Shown piece after piece: positions 12,069 through 22,289 of a stretch of 64,000 nt of DNA. Source of the stretch: Gibbula magus (taxonomy: Eukaryota > Mollusca > Gastropoda > Trochida > Trochidae); contig OW388296.1 in the NCBI GenBank assembly GCA_936450465.1, forward strand, positions 34,930,586 to 34,994,585, given 5' to 3'. The notes beneath the pieces were generated by a model that was not told where the DNA came from, did no database searches, and was given only the letters and a program-made list of their open reading frames with translations. Each line of letters opens with the position of its first letter. Position 1 is the first letter of the stretch. A program made the position numbers and the translations under genes.

Positions 12069-12353
12069 CCGTATATTACTGTGTATAAGGGTCAAAGAAG
12101 GGGGTCACCTTATACACAGGAGCTATGCGTCAGAAGAAGAAATTCAGAAGCTGGATGAGGGGATACGACAAACTTACGATGTTACTTACAAAATTACCAA
12201 TTACCAGTATCAACTTACCGTTATGAAACTTACTAATGTGTTTTCCTTCATGGCATGTCGACCTTGCCCTACGATTGCTAGAAGGGGGGTCACCTTATAT
12301 ATCGAGATACATGGTTTTTCGAAAGGGGTCGTCTTATACTCTGTAACATACGG
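12069..12353. mobile_element. 285-bp MITE with CCGTAT ends and TA target site
   Basis: The left end CCGTATATTACTGTGTATAA (12069) matches the right end read in reverse, CCGTATGTTACAGAGTATAA (12353). TA lies on each side (12067-12068, 12354-12355). Subterminal AAGGTGACCCC words are also inverted. The ends resemble the widespread CCGTA..TATAAG class of TA-targeting MITEs and share CCGTA with the elements at 5290 and 20187. Confidence 0.85.
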
Positions 12354-12540
12354 TACTAGGTGCAATGTGCATTTTAATTCATGGTAGTGTTACTATAGTG
12401 GGTGTTTTACCAGTGGGTCACAAGTTACAGCTGGTGCTTTCAGGTACTACTGTAATGCACTGCCATGTTGATGTTGTGGGCTCTGCTATAAAGTAACTTC
12501 CCTGCTACTGGCTGTTATACTATAAGGATAAGTCATGATA

Positions 12541-12651
12541 CCGAGGATATGGTACGGTTGTGGACCCTGATAGGAAGGAAAACCCCGAGGATGCGAAGCA
12601 TCCGAGGGTTTTTCCTGACAATCAGGGTCTACAACCGTACCATATCCGAGG
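12541..12651. repeat. Fold-back palindrome
   Basis: Arms of about 50 bp (CCGAGGATATGGTACGGTTG on the left, its near complement ending at 12651) meet at a tight centre, ATGCGAAGCAT near 12593-12603. Because of the symmetry, similar frames appear on both strands and are not genes. Confidence 0.85.
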
Positions 12652-12794
12652 TAGAATGGGTTATCAATATTATCAACCGTTTTTAAGTGTAAAACAGGCT
12701 TTTTACGTGTTATCGCGTTATATTGAGGATCCCTGGCGTTATATTGAGGATCCCTGGGTGATGTCAGCCTCGCTATATGAGTTTCTTTTGTACC

Positions 12795-13190
12795 GTGATA
12801 TCTCATCTGCCCCCTTAGCGCAGTAGTCAGAGGCGCTGACTCAGTAACTGCAGGTGATAGTGGATACGGGTTCGAGACGCACTTTCTGCAAAATATTTGC
12901 TGTATACATATTCTGTCGTAAACTTCGTCTAGTCTTCTGTTGTTAGTTTCTTCAGATCTTTACTTTCAAGCCGTCATCTTAACAAATATATCAGGGTTTA
13001 CAATCATTATAATTCCATCTAACAGGGTTTAGAAGTGTATGTGTAAACCCTCCTGGAGGGAATTACAAGGTTGTAAGTCCCTCGTACCGGGTGATACGGT
13101 TTAGAAAGGTCGTTTCAAGTATCACGTTATATGGCTGGTAGGTTGATAATGTTTAAGAGAGATAAAACAGTAACTCACTCACTATAAAGC
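12795..13190 (+). mobile_element. Candidate tRNA(Met)-like SINE
   Basis: The head at about 12810-12895 (CCCTTAGCGCAGTAGTCAG, then GGGTTCGAGACGC) is closest to an elongator tRNA-Met pattern, with box A TTAGCGCAGTAG and box B GGTTCGAGAC. It has extra bases and no acceptor pairing, so it is not a functional tRNA. About 300 bp of unrelated body follow, ending GTAACTCACTCACTA, similar in style to the type 1 SINE tail. Boundaries are uncertain. Confidence 0.5.
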
Positions 13191-13230
13191 TTGGACATGC
13201 ATGACAACACTTGAGAACTGTGACCTGAAG

Positions 13231-14081
13231 TAGGGCTTCCACGGGTCCAAAATATTGGACTCGAGGGGTTGGACTCGAGGACTCAAATTGAAACCTTCAG
13301 CTAAATGGCAGCATGTCACAATAACATTTTGTTAGTCTTTGAGGGTTTTAGATTATGCATACAGTGGAACTCTGATATACCACAAAGTTATTTATTTAGG
13401 CTATTTAGTTTCTGTCTCAGTGATAAAGGCATGCAGATGACAGACAAGGAAATTTCCAATAAAATAATATGTACTTATGTTCTCCTTCAGTGACAACGGT
13501 ACAGATGACAGAAAGGGTACTGTTGAATAAATGTGTGACAGATTGTCGTTGTTCTAATTTTCACATCAAGTGTAAGAAATCTAGATATGGAATAGCTAGG
13601 ATGGAATTTGACATCTAATGTTTATATTCGAAACCATAATCGATAATCTTTGATAAACACAAGTTTAATAATTGACATCAGTATATCGACCAACTTGACC
13701 ATATTTAAGCTTCATATTTATTTACATTTATTGATATAAACCTGATTAATCATCAACTCAATGTTTTAATACATTGCATTGCACGATTTTAACTGAACTT
13801 TGTGGCTGTGATAATGTGAGTAGCCGATGCGACCAGGGCTGGTGTCACTGTTCACTTGTAACGTGGTATAGAACTTGTCCCTCAGGTACCACGACATACG
13901 GGGTCCACTGCGGTTGTTGTTAAATCTTTTCAGGCACGACATGTTCAATGTATATAACTTGCACAAGGTGACTTAAATTAATGTGAAATTAATGTGATCT
14001 TTTATCGAGTCCTCGAGTCCATTTTCATGGACTCGAGTCCAGCTAAACCTGACTCGTGCTCGAGTACTCGTGGAAGCCCTA
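13231..14081. mobile_element. hAT-like nonautonomous transposon with perfect 8-bp TSD
   Basis: The ends TAGGGCTTCCACG at 13231 and CGTGGAAGCCCTA to 14081 are perfect 13-bp TIRs. They are flanked by the same 8 bp, ACCTGAAG, at 13223-13230 and 14082-14089. TAGGG-type ends with an 8-bp duplication are characteristic of hAT. Subterminal GGACTCGAGG/CTCGAGTCC words are repeated near both ends, as expected for transposase binding sites. The 851-bp interior has short frames only and no transposase. Confidence 0.93.
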
Positions 14082-15642
14082 ACCTGAAGTCACCTGTGTA
14101 AATCAATGACCTTACCAGACGATGGATTAACAAAGGAACATATGAGTCTTGTGTACGTGTCTTGTATAACACATACAGAAGACTATTGACATTTCTTAGT
14201 CTTCTTGACCATAACTAAACTAATCAACCAGCAGTATACATGTGTATAAGCTTCCATGATAAATTCTCCTGTCTTTGATGCTACCTTTGTTGTTGTCCAG
14301 ATCTGTTAAAGGATGTGTAGCAGTGTAAGCAGGTTAACGATGTCTTCAACAAGAGCCCTTCATCTGTGATCAGATCGTGGACATCGGATAGATTTACATT
14401 CAATGTTTTTCTCAAACCTGTTTGTTTCAGTAACTCCTCTGAAGTAATGTCTACATTTAATGGATGTTTGAAATATGATATAAACCCAGATAAGCTAACT
14501 GTGTTGCTTTTCCCCTTTTGCTTGAAGTGATTGAAACCGGAGCTGGTATCCTAGTGCCAACCATTAAGATTAAAGCTCTGTGTGCACTTTGGGAGGGTAT
14601 GGAGTTTTATCACCGTCTGGCCGAACTTTTAGGATTATGTGACATGAAAAAATGCTGAATTTTCCCTCAGTTTAATTTGTTTGTAAATAAAAATAATGTT
14701 CAAATATAATATTCACAAGGTTACATATACTTTATCGTTAAACTAATCAACTATGTCTTGTTGTACTGCAGCAACACTTACCACAATCGTAGTTCCGATA
14801 AAGGACTTAATTCACTTCTCATTGTTTTATTTTTTAATGAATATCAAATTTTCAAATATAGAAGTCATAAAAATATTACCCTCAGTGATATGTTTCACAT
14901 GGATTGTGCAATAAGCATGTACCCGTATATGTAAACAGGAATGTCTTCTTGAATTCTGTTTCCACAAAAATATGCTGATAGAACCTTCTCTTTAAAACAA
15001 AAACTTGGTATAGAATGTTTTGAAGGTAACGTGAGGACCCTGATTGGCCCACGTCTGTCCAACACAATCCAGACACCAAGGTGTCCTTTAGAGAGGTGTT
15101 ATGGTGCTTATAGGGGCTTAGTAACAATGTCCCTAACTCTCGGTGCTAGCTGCTACACCAGAAGGAGTCTCAAGAGAGCGGTGCTTACTATTTGCTACTT
15201 CACACTTACTTACTTCTCGAAGGCTTTTTTATTGTGGCATTAACAAAATGGAATCTGACAAATCAATGACTCCCTCTGGAATCCGCTTATGTCTGTGTTG
15301 CTTACTCTTTTTCTATACATTGTCTGAGATATAACAGTGGAGAAAGTTTGTAACTTGATAAAGGTTATTGTCTGGTTCTGAATGTTTAAATGTCAACACA
15401 CTGTTAAAGACTGAAATGTAATTATGTTATATGACTAATCTTATAATGATTAAATTCTGAGGATTTTATGATGATCAAACTTGTTTGTTAATTGAGACTA
15501 ATTTGTTGACTGCTTGATTTGAAAACAATGTAATGACATTTCCTTCATTGGTGGCATGTTGTCTCGTTTCAGCTGAAAGGGAAGGGAAACATAGGATCTT
15601 CCAATAAGAACTCGACAGAGAATGAAGGTATGTTATTGCTTT
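14082..15642. other. Unannotated noncoding stretch
   Basis: Short frames only (the longest is about 80 codons near 14882-15127) with no recognisable domain. I see no tandem array or TIR pair. Confidence 0.4.
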
Positions 15643-16017
15643 TATATTACCCATACGGGTGAGAAGATACAGGTGATTATTTTTGTGATATTTGCACATG
15701 TGCTTTCAAGTGATTCTCAACGTTGATTGGTCAGTTACCAGGAGAAAGAATGACTATGACGTCATAAAACAATGGTCTGACGCGACAAATTATCTTATGA
15801 CGTCACTGTGGCGACGGGTCCTTCACAGCGGCCGCCCAACATGAAAATGTAATAACCAAGCGTAATTTGGTCAATTTAATTGCATAATGGGTAATATATA
15901 GAATAACCAACTCGTCTAGATAATGTTCAGAGCCACTCGCTAAAGCTCGTGGCTGAACATTATTTAGACTCATGGATATTTCCCGTAATCACTCGTACGT
16001 ACCTCGTTGGTTATTCT
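15643..16017 (+). mobile_element. Snapback element copy 1 (CRE-like sites plus terminal hairpin)
   Basis: The element starts TATATTACCCAT at 15643. The 250-bp body has ATTGG (inverted CCAAT), two TGACGTCA sites (15757-15764, 15798-15805) and a GC-rich CGACGGGTCC / GCGGCCGCCC zone. It then reads ATGGGTAATATATAG and runs into a hairpin with AGAATAACCAACTCG at 15900-16017. A second copy in reverse lies at 42925-43335, about 90% identical by eye. Here the left hairpin arm has lost about 29 bases, so the stem is asymmetric. No protein is visible. The class is unknown to me. Confidence 0.75.
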
Positions 16018-16753
16018 CTAAATGTCTACCGTTAATACTCGGCCTCAATACTCGTCCTCAATACTCGTCCTCAATACTTGTAGTTTAAAAATTCATCTGT
16101 GTTGATGAGTTGTTTATGTGACCCATGATGTAGTGAAGGTGACTATTGACCCACAAGGACTATTGCGATAGCGATAGTCTTTTGTGACCCAAAATGCAAT
16201 AGCGTTAGTCTATTGTGACCTACTATTGCAATAACTATTGCGATAGTTTATCAAAAAACAAAAAAGAATAAATTCTAAAATAAACAGTGTTTTACTTTGA
16301 ACTTTCTTCTTCCAAATTGTGCAAAAGCAACAAGTATGATAACTCTCACATCTTCCTTTTGTTATTATTACCTGTCCGTGATCTGTTTTGAGTGTCCCAG
16401 CATTTTTTCTAATCTAAGAGCTGCAATTGTGTGCAAATTTACTTGTAGGTTCACGTAAACAACTAGATTGAATAAACTATTGAATCTATCAATAGTTAGC
16501 CATTCTATCGATGCTATTGATCATTTTAGTTACTTTTGATAAAGTTCTATTGATACAGTAACTATTGCAATAACTTGATAGTTAGATCTATTGTTACACC
16601 CCTAGCAGTGACGGATACAGGATGTGGGGGTTAGGGTTGTCATAATTAATAATAACTCTTTTTTTTTTTATTGTCCGTAATACAGTGTTCATAGTGTAGA
16701 CATTTATTGTGTGCAAATAGCATGCGGCAGCCACAGTGCAGCGCCAGTTCAAG
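16018..16753. other. Degenerate CTATTG-rich block
   Basis: From about 16130 to 16608 the words CTATTGCGATAG, ACTATTGCAATAAC and their complements recur on both strands. The block ends GTTACACCCCTAG, which looks like a hAT terminus. No matching left end was found, so it is left unclassified. Confidence 0.35.
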
Positions 16754-16896
16754 CGTTGTTCTGTCCTTATAATGCTGAGTGTCAAGCAAGGCAGCTACAA
16801 CTCCCATCTTTTAACGTCTTTTGGTATGACCCGACCGGGAATCGAACCCCGGTCAACCAGGTGATGAGCGAACACTCTACCAACTGAGCTACAATG
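16754..16896 (-). mobile_element. Type 2 tRNA-derived SINE, minus strand
   Basis: Read on the minus strand, the head is GTAGCTCAGTTGGTAGAGTG (box A) and GGGGTTCGATTCCCGG (box B). It is followed by AGACGTTAAAAGATGGGAG and GCTTGACACTCAGCATTA. The tRNA part is well preserved, but the sequence before box A cannot pair with the 3' side, so it is a SINE head rather than a working tRNA gene. The same 3' domain occurs at 3061-3255 and probably as a scrap near 27560-27590. Confidence 0.85.
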
Positions 16897-17019
16897 TTTT
16901 AGGTGTGAAGCATATTTATACTTTGAAAGGGGGAGTGGCGGGCCTAGACCCCCGCCCCACACCAAGTGGATCCACCTCCCCCACTACTTCCTTCATGTCT
17001 GAAACCATCCATGCATATA

Positions 17020-17310
17020 CTAGTCCATCAACGATCATGTTGATCATCTTAATTGTCATAACCTCTCACTGGTCATCTCGATGTGATTCTTGATAGATCA
17101 TCTTTTATGTTGTAATTCTTGATAGTTAGATCATCTTAATGTATGTGAGCTCATCTCGATGTCATAATCCTTGAGAGCTCATCTGGATGTCATAATCCTT
17201 GAGAGCTCATCTTAATGTCATAATCCTTGAGAGCTCATCTCGATGTCATAATCCTTGAGAGCTCATCTTAATGTCATAATCCTTGAGAGCTCATCTTGAT
17301 GTATTGGTAT
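17020..17310. repeat. 28-bp minisatellite
   Basis: Copies of GAGCTCATCTCGATGTCATA with ATCCTTGA follow at 28-bp spacing (17175, 17203). The last five copies are regular and those before about 17150 are diverged. Confidence 0.88.
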
Positions 17311-17512
17311 GTTTTAAGAATGGGTATTAGGATGGCTGTATCTGTATTTCACCACTTGACTTTCAGTCCAGGTTCAGACATAATAAAAGTCCATTTGTAT
17401 AGCCATATTTTCATGATGAGCATGCTCAAAGCATAGAATTTGTATTATTACCCGGTAGGATTTGTACTTTTGGTACCTCTGATATATAACATGTTCCATG
17501 CACCCATATAGG

Positions 17513-17697
17513 TCTGTACTATGTTCAGGTACCCATTTAAACAGCTGGGTGGGCTGAGTGCAATGTGGATGAGGTGTCTTGCCCAAGGAAACAACACAGT
17601 ATAAGACACAGGTCACAAAAGTTATGTGTTTCCGGCATGATTCAAATCTCAGACCTTTGGCATGAGAGGCAAGCATGCTAACCACTGTGCTCCACAA
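17513..17697 (-). mobile_element. Type 3 SINE, minus strand
   Basis: On the minus strand, GTGGTTAGCATGCTTGCCTC (box A region) and a TTTGAATC box B precede GGGCAAGACACCTCATCC and the AATGGGTACCTGAA 3' block. It is homologous to 27010-27319 but shorter, and the head is worn. Confidence 0.8.
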
Positions 17698-17788
17698 TAA
17701 TCAATCGACATGTGTCTTCAGCTGTACATGTTAAACCTTGACCTCTGCGCTCTGTAACTTTTTATTATTTTTAGTCAAAACCATAACA

Positions 17789-17898
17789 TATTTTCATCAT
17801 AGAATATTATTGATATGAACATAACTCTTTGTATATATATATATTTTTCATCATAGAAGATTATTGATATGAACATAACTCTTTGTATATATATATGA
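17789..17898. repeat. 54-bp tandem duplication with TA microsatellites
   Basis: TTTTCATCATAGAA at 17791 recurs at 17845, each copy followed by TTATTGATATGAACATAACT and a TATATATA run. It abuts the hammerhead-like motif. Confidence 0.85.
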
Positions 17899-17992
17899 AA
17901 ATACAATTGAATGTGATTCACCTGATGAGACCCGTGATGGTCGAAAGCATGCTTGTGAATTATGAATAAATCATCAATTGTATTTTCATATA
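17892..17992 (+). ncRNA. Hammerhead ribozyme-like motif inside a perfect outer stem
   Basis: The core runs CTGATGA (17922-17928), stem II GACC/GGTC (17929-17932 with 17939-17942, loop of six), GAAA (17943-17946). Stem III is AGC/GCT (17946-17948 with 17951-17953, loop AT). Unpaired T17954 is the predicted cleavage base. Stem I pairs GATTCAC (17915-17921) with GTGAATT (17955-17961) and extends about three more pairs. This meets the hammerhead consensus, including the G10.1-C11.1 pair and the A15.1-U16.1 pair. Beyond it, an outer perfect 18-bp stem pairs the sequence ending at 17910 with that beginning at 17974. Metazoan hammerheads of Penelope-like elements and retrozymes are known to have such short stem III. 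Activity is untested. Confidence 0.72.
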
Positions 17993-18050
17993 TGAGACCT
18001 GAAGGTTGGACAAGTTTGAACTGAATTTTGTATATATATATGTAATCAGT

Positions 18051-18949
18051 TGTCTTTGGTAAAGTGTAATGATGTCCAACATCCTTGGACAAGATCCTGT
18101 AATTAAGACTTACAGCATGATTGAGTAGAGTGTGAAATGATTGTTTGGACTAACCCTGGTGCCTGCACTCCACCAGTACTCTATATATATATACATGGGT
18201 AATTAATGCTGGTCTCCTGTGATTGAGTGACTTGAGGTGAAAGTAACACAGATCATGCAACACTGAACTGTGTCAGTCAGATTCATCATCCGACTGACTC
18301 CGACTGACTCTGACGGACACCATACTACAGCCTATTATATATTGTTCCAGGAATTAGGTAAAGTAATGGCGGCTGATGACAACAGCTATTGTTTGTTGGT
18401 TTATACAGATTATTTGTGGGTTGGTCTGATTGATGTACGACATGACATCCAGTATAACATGCCAACAGACCATCACTCGTTAGATCATTCGGAAATTGGC
18501 TGTTGTCGTACAGGTGGAATATTGGTTAGTGGCAGCAAGTCTGTCACGCATCATTAGTGAATGTGTACGCAGTGGACGAGAGCGGAAATGTTGCTTCCTC
18601 CTGATGTTGGATTACCCATTGCTCTGCCAATTTGTCATTCATCCAGACGAAACGGAGCAGGCTTATTGACTTGATGTAGACATGAGAGCTTGGTTTCTTC
18701 TCGGGGGGATCAATGTTGGAGGGGAATCAGTTCAGAAGGGACAACTAGAACAGGTGTACACTGGCCGTGAGATGGATGGTTGAGCTTCTTACAGGAGACA
18801 CTTGCATAGTTACAAGGTTTATTATTTACCAAGAGGAAAATATTCATAATAATTATTCTTGAATTTAATGTCAAATAAAGCTGAATTACACACAAAATAA
18901 GGACCAGACAACTTTCAATATTAAAGCTTTTGATAGTTCAGAATTTGGT
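18051..18949. other. Unannotated noncoding stretch
   Basis: A 95-codon plus-strand frame at 18270-18557 has no recognisable domain. A TATATA run lies at 18182-18193. Nothing else can be supported. Confidence 0.4.
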
Positions 18950-19300
18950 CCAGATATATAGACAGACAGATATTGACTGATAGAGAGCCACGGATAAACA
19001 GATTCAGATAGACAGACAGAAAAATCAGATAGACAGACACACAGATAGAAGAATCATATAGACAGACACAGATAGAAGAATCAGATAGACAGACACAGAT
19101 AGAAGAATCAGATAGACACAAAGATAGAAGAATCAGATAGATAGACACAGATAGAAGAATCAGATAGACAGACACAGATAGAAGAATCAGATAGACAGAC
19201 ACAGATAGAAGAATCAGATAGACACACAGATAGAAGAATCAGATAGACAGACACAGATAGAAGAATCAGATAGACAGACACAGAGACAGAGAGGTCTGTC
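18950..19300. repeat. 27-bp minisatellite (AGATAGACAGACACAG)
   Basis: About 12 copies at 27-bp spacing (GAAGAATCAG at 19154 and 19181), some missing a 4-bp GACA step. It probably grew from a GACA/GATA microsatellite. Confidence 0.9.
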
Positions 19301-20184
19301 TCTGTGTCGAAACAGCTGGCCAATATCGACTACGTTGTAATGTAAAGAATAAACGTGTGATATTTGCAGACATTATGAGAGAACAAGGATCACTATACCC
19401 TCCCAACTCACTTGTAATGGATGAGAGAAAAGCTTTTAGTCACATGTGACATATGTCATCCATCAAGAGAATATATTCAACTTTCATTGAATTACTATCA
19501 TTTAAGTAAGAACCGAAGTATATCTGTCAGAGTTGTGTGGAATGTGTCGAGGGAGAGATGCTAATTGTCAGAGGGTCTGGACGGAAGCCTCAGGTGAAAT
19601 GTCTCCTGTCTATAAACTGTAGTGAACATCTCCTACAGTGCTCTCTACGCTTATATTAGAAACAATGCATCATAAACCGACAGGTTAGGAGGTGGCAACA
19701 AAAACTTTCCTAAGACAGATACTGCTGATATCAATTTTATTCTCCATATATCCCGCCCACTCTATTGGCTTGATAAGCAAGATGGTAGGTGTGGGCTATA
19801 TGTCGAACTGTCATTTTCCAAATATACACACAATAATATTCTCAATGATGGAAAAGAAGGTGATGAAATTAGATTAGTTTTGTGTATAAAATCCTAATTA
19901 TGTCTCTCCCTAAAGGGTCGAGCGACATACAGCTTTTGGTTGAGTTCTATACATGTCGGCGTTCCCATTGTTTCCAAAGCATAACTCTAATACTACTTGA
20001 TCAATCCTCACAAAATTTGGTATACTAGCTGTCTCTCCATGTCATGTAGATGTTTCTTTTGGGGGTTAGAACATTGCAATAACAAAATCAGTTTCCATTG
20101 ACTGTTTGAAGAGTACAAATTCGAAAAAATTAATTGATTGAGATGAATCAGTGGAAGGGGGGAGACATCTGTTTTTACTAGTAA
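19301..20184. other. Unannotated noncoding stretch
   Basis: No gene, array or TIR pair is supported. Confidence 0.4.
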
Positions 20185-20186
20185 TA

Positions 20187-21963
20187 CCGTAATTCTTCCA
20201 TAATTTCGACCCTCAAATTTTCCAAATATTTTAACGAAATGTTCACGGTCGAAATTATCACCACTCACCTTCGTTTGCGCGCCATCTTTGTCGAAATTTT
20301 AGATTTTCATATAAATGTTTAAAACCAAATTGAAAAAGAAGGTTACACACTTCGTAAATATTAGTTAGCAAAAACTTTTAATTATGTTTGTTTATGGTAA
20401 TTATATTCATATAATGCACTAATACACCATTTTTTTTCTTCAGAAGACAAGTTACGATCGGATCGGCGAAGCCACGATTCTCAATTTATTGTTTCTGTGA
20501 AATTTGAATGTCATTTGGATTTTAAATGTTGTACCAGGAAATAAAACAATAATAATTTGGAGTTGAATTGTTATGTTCTTAGACTTGACAAAATAAATCA
20601 GGAAATTTGAAATGATATGAATCGTAATTTAGCTTTAGCGTTCAAAGGAAGTACAATCTGATTGGTTGCTATATTAGTATAAACCAATCACAGCAGACTG
20701 TCGTCATTACGGAATTCCCTTCTAGCAAGCGTATCACCTAGAACTGAGAAAAAACAATACACCAATCCTAACTATTGTTGCATTAGTTCAGAGTCCTATG
20801 TGTAAAATTCATCAATAAATTATAATATGAACCATTGTCTGTTGCTATACAAGTCAAGTTAGGAAGCATATTTTCTCAGTCAACTTTTTTGGAAACGGCA
20901 TTGTGTGACAATCAAGTAGAATATATCAACATGCTGGCTTTGCAAGAACTCACAAACATAAACAATGATAGCTGAATAATTATATTACTTTTAAAAGGCT
21001 TAATTCATGCAAACAAATTATTAGTTATATTTTGAAACATATACCTCAACATATATGGTTCTGATTATCTACGACAGTGGACAGTCGTCTCTGTGGGTGT
21101 TTGGTTGAGTCTATTTGTATGTAGGGATTAACAAGTCACAAAACTTTGAAACAATTTATTACATATTCAGATCTTTAAAACTGAAATATATTTGTAAGTA
21201 TGATCTAACATCTGTCATAATATTCCAACAGTAATTAATCATTTGATAAGTAAATTGACTTACCAAAATGGAAAGGCAAAAAACATCCCATCAAGTCATC
21301 CCTACTCAAAATAGACTATTCCAGTGACTTCACTGCAGACTTTAATGAACTAGGTCAATTGACTGTTTCAAGTCTCCCCAGCAAACATCCAGATGTTATA
21401 AGCCTTATCATTGGTTAACTTTGGGACTTCCCTTTTCTTAGCCAATCAGAAAATTCAATACAAACTCAATTCATAGTGTAGCATTACCGTGTTGACAGTC
21501 TAAGTGATATATATTTATAGCCTCACACGGAAGTGATTGCTGCTTTTTCATTTACGAAAAATGAAATCATTGATAATGGATAATATGATAAGATGTAACA
21601 TCATTCTAAATAAAGCTATGTCATAAGTACAGTAAATGAATAAATTGAGAAGTGTGAAAATACACCTATAGATTAGAATGTCTTGTGACAAGCGTGATCA
21701 AGTTAAAACATTTCCCAAAATTTGTGTAACAAAACATATGTGTTTTTCTCATAAAGCTCACTGAAAAGAAATCACAAGACGATTGTATATCATGGCTGTA
21801 AATAATTTGTTTTCAAAATTTGGAATGTGGTCGAATTTTTAATTTGTCAGTACTGAACTTCTGGTACACTGTCGAAATTTGGAAAGGTAATTTGAAAAAA
21901 GGCTGTCAGATGATCTTACGTGGGCGAACTTATAGAGGGGGCGAAATTAAGGAAGAATTACGG
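20187..21963. mobile_element. TIR DNA transposon, nonautonomous, TA target site (CCGTAATTCTTCC ends)
   Basis: The left end CCGTAATTCTTCCATAATTT (20187) matches the right end read in reverse, CCGTAATTCTTCCTTAATTT (21963). TA lies at 20185-20186 and 21964-21965. A second subterminal GTCGAAATT word is present on both sides. A CCAAT-rich block at 20641-20735 is about 88% identical by eye to 6140-6245 in opposite orientation. A tract TTTTTTTCTTCAG at 20431-20443 precedes a GGCGAAGCCACGATTC block shared with the 5.3-kb element. No transposase frame is visible. Confidence 0.8.
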
Positions 21964-21965
21964 TA

Positions 21966-22289
21966 CTACCTTTTAGTTGTCTCTTACCGGTAATAATATC
22001 ATAAGCTGTTGTTTTCAACTTTTGTCACACAGAGATTGATAGAAAAAATATGTCTAGATTTAAATGTTCATAGGACATTTAGAAGTGAAATGGATAAGAT
22101 AACAAGATTATTATATATTTTTTGTCAGTGGTTCATGTTTTAAGTATTACTCACATTAGTCACATGTGAAATGTGTTTCTTCTTGTAAATCAAGATGAAT
22201 TGATATTTATATATCCCCATGGAGCAGTATTTATGTATTTGGTGATGCTGTCTACCATATACACATTAGTTCACTGTAAGTAGGCTGAA
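21966..22289. other. Unannotated noncoding stretch
   Basis: About 320 bp of AT-rich sequence with nothing recognisable. Confidence 0.4.

Noticed and set aside
12486..12826. Overlapping frames of about 88 and 106 codons on opposite strands
   Set aside because: They mirror each other across the fold-back palindrome at 12541-12651 and are explained by it.
16130..16608. Full hAT element ending GTTACACCCCTAG
   Set aside because: No left terminus or 8-bp duplication could be found, only a CTATTG-rich interior, so it is reported as unclassified.
16754..16896. Intact tRNA gene on the minus strand
   Set aside because: Boxes A and B are good, but the acceptor stem cannot form and the unit continues into a SINE body found elsewhere in the window.
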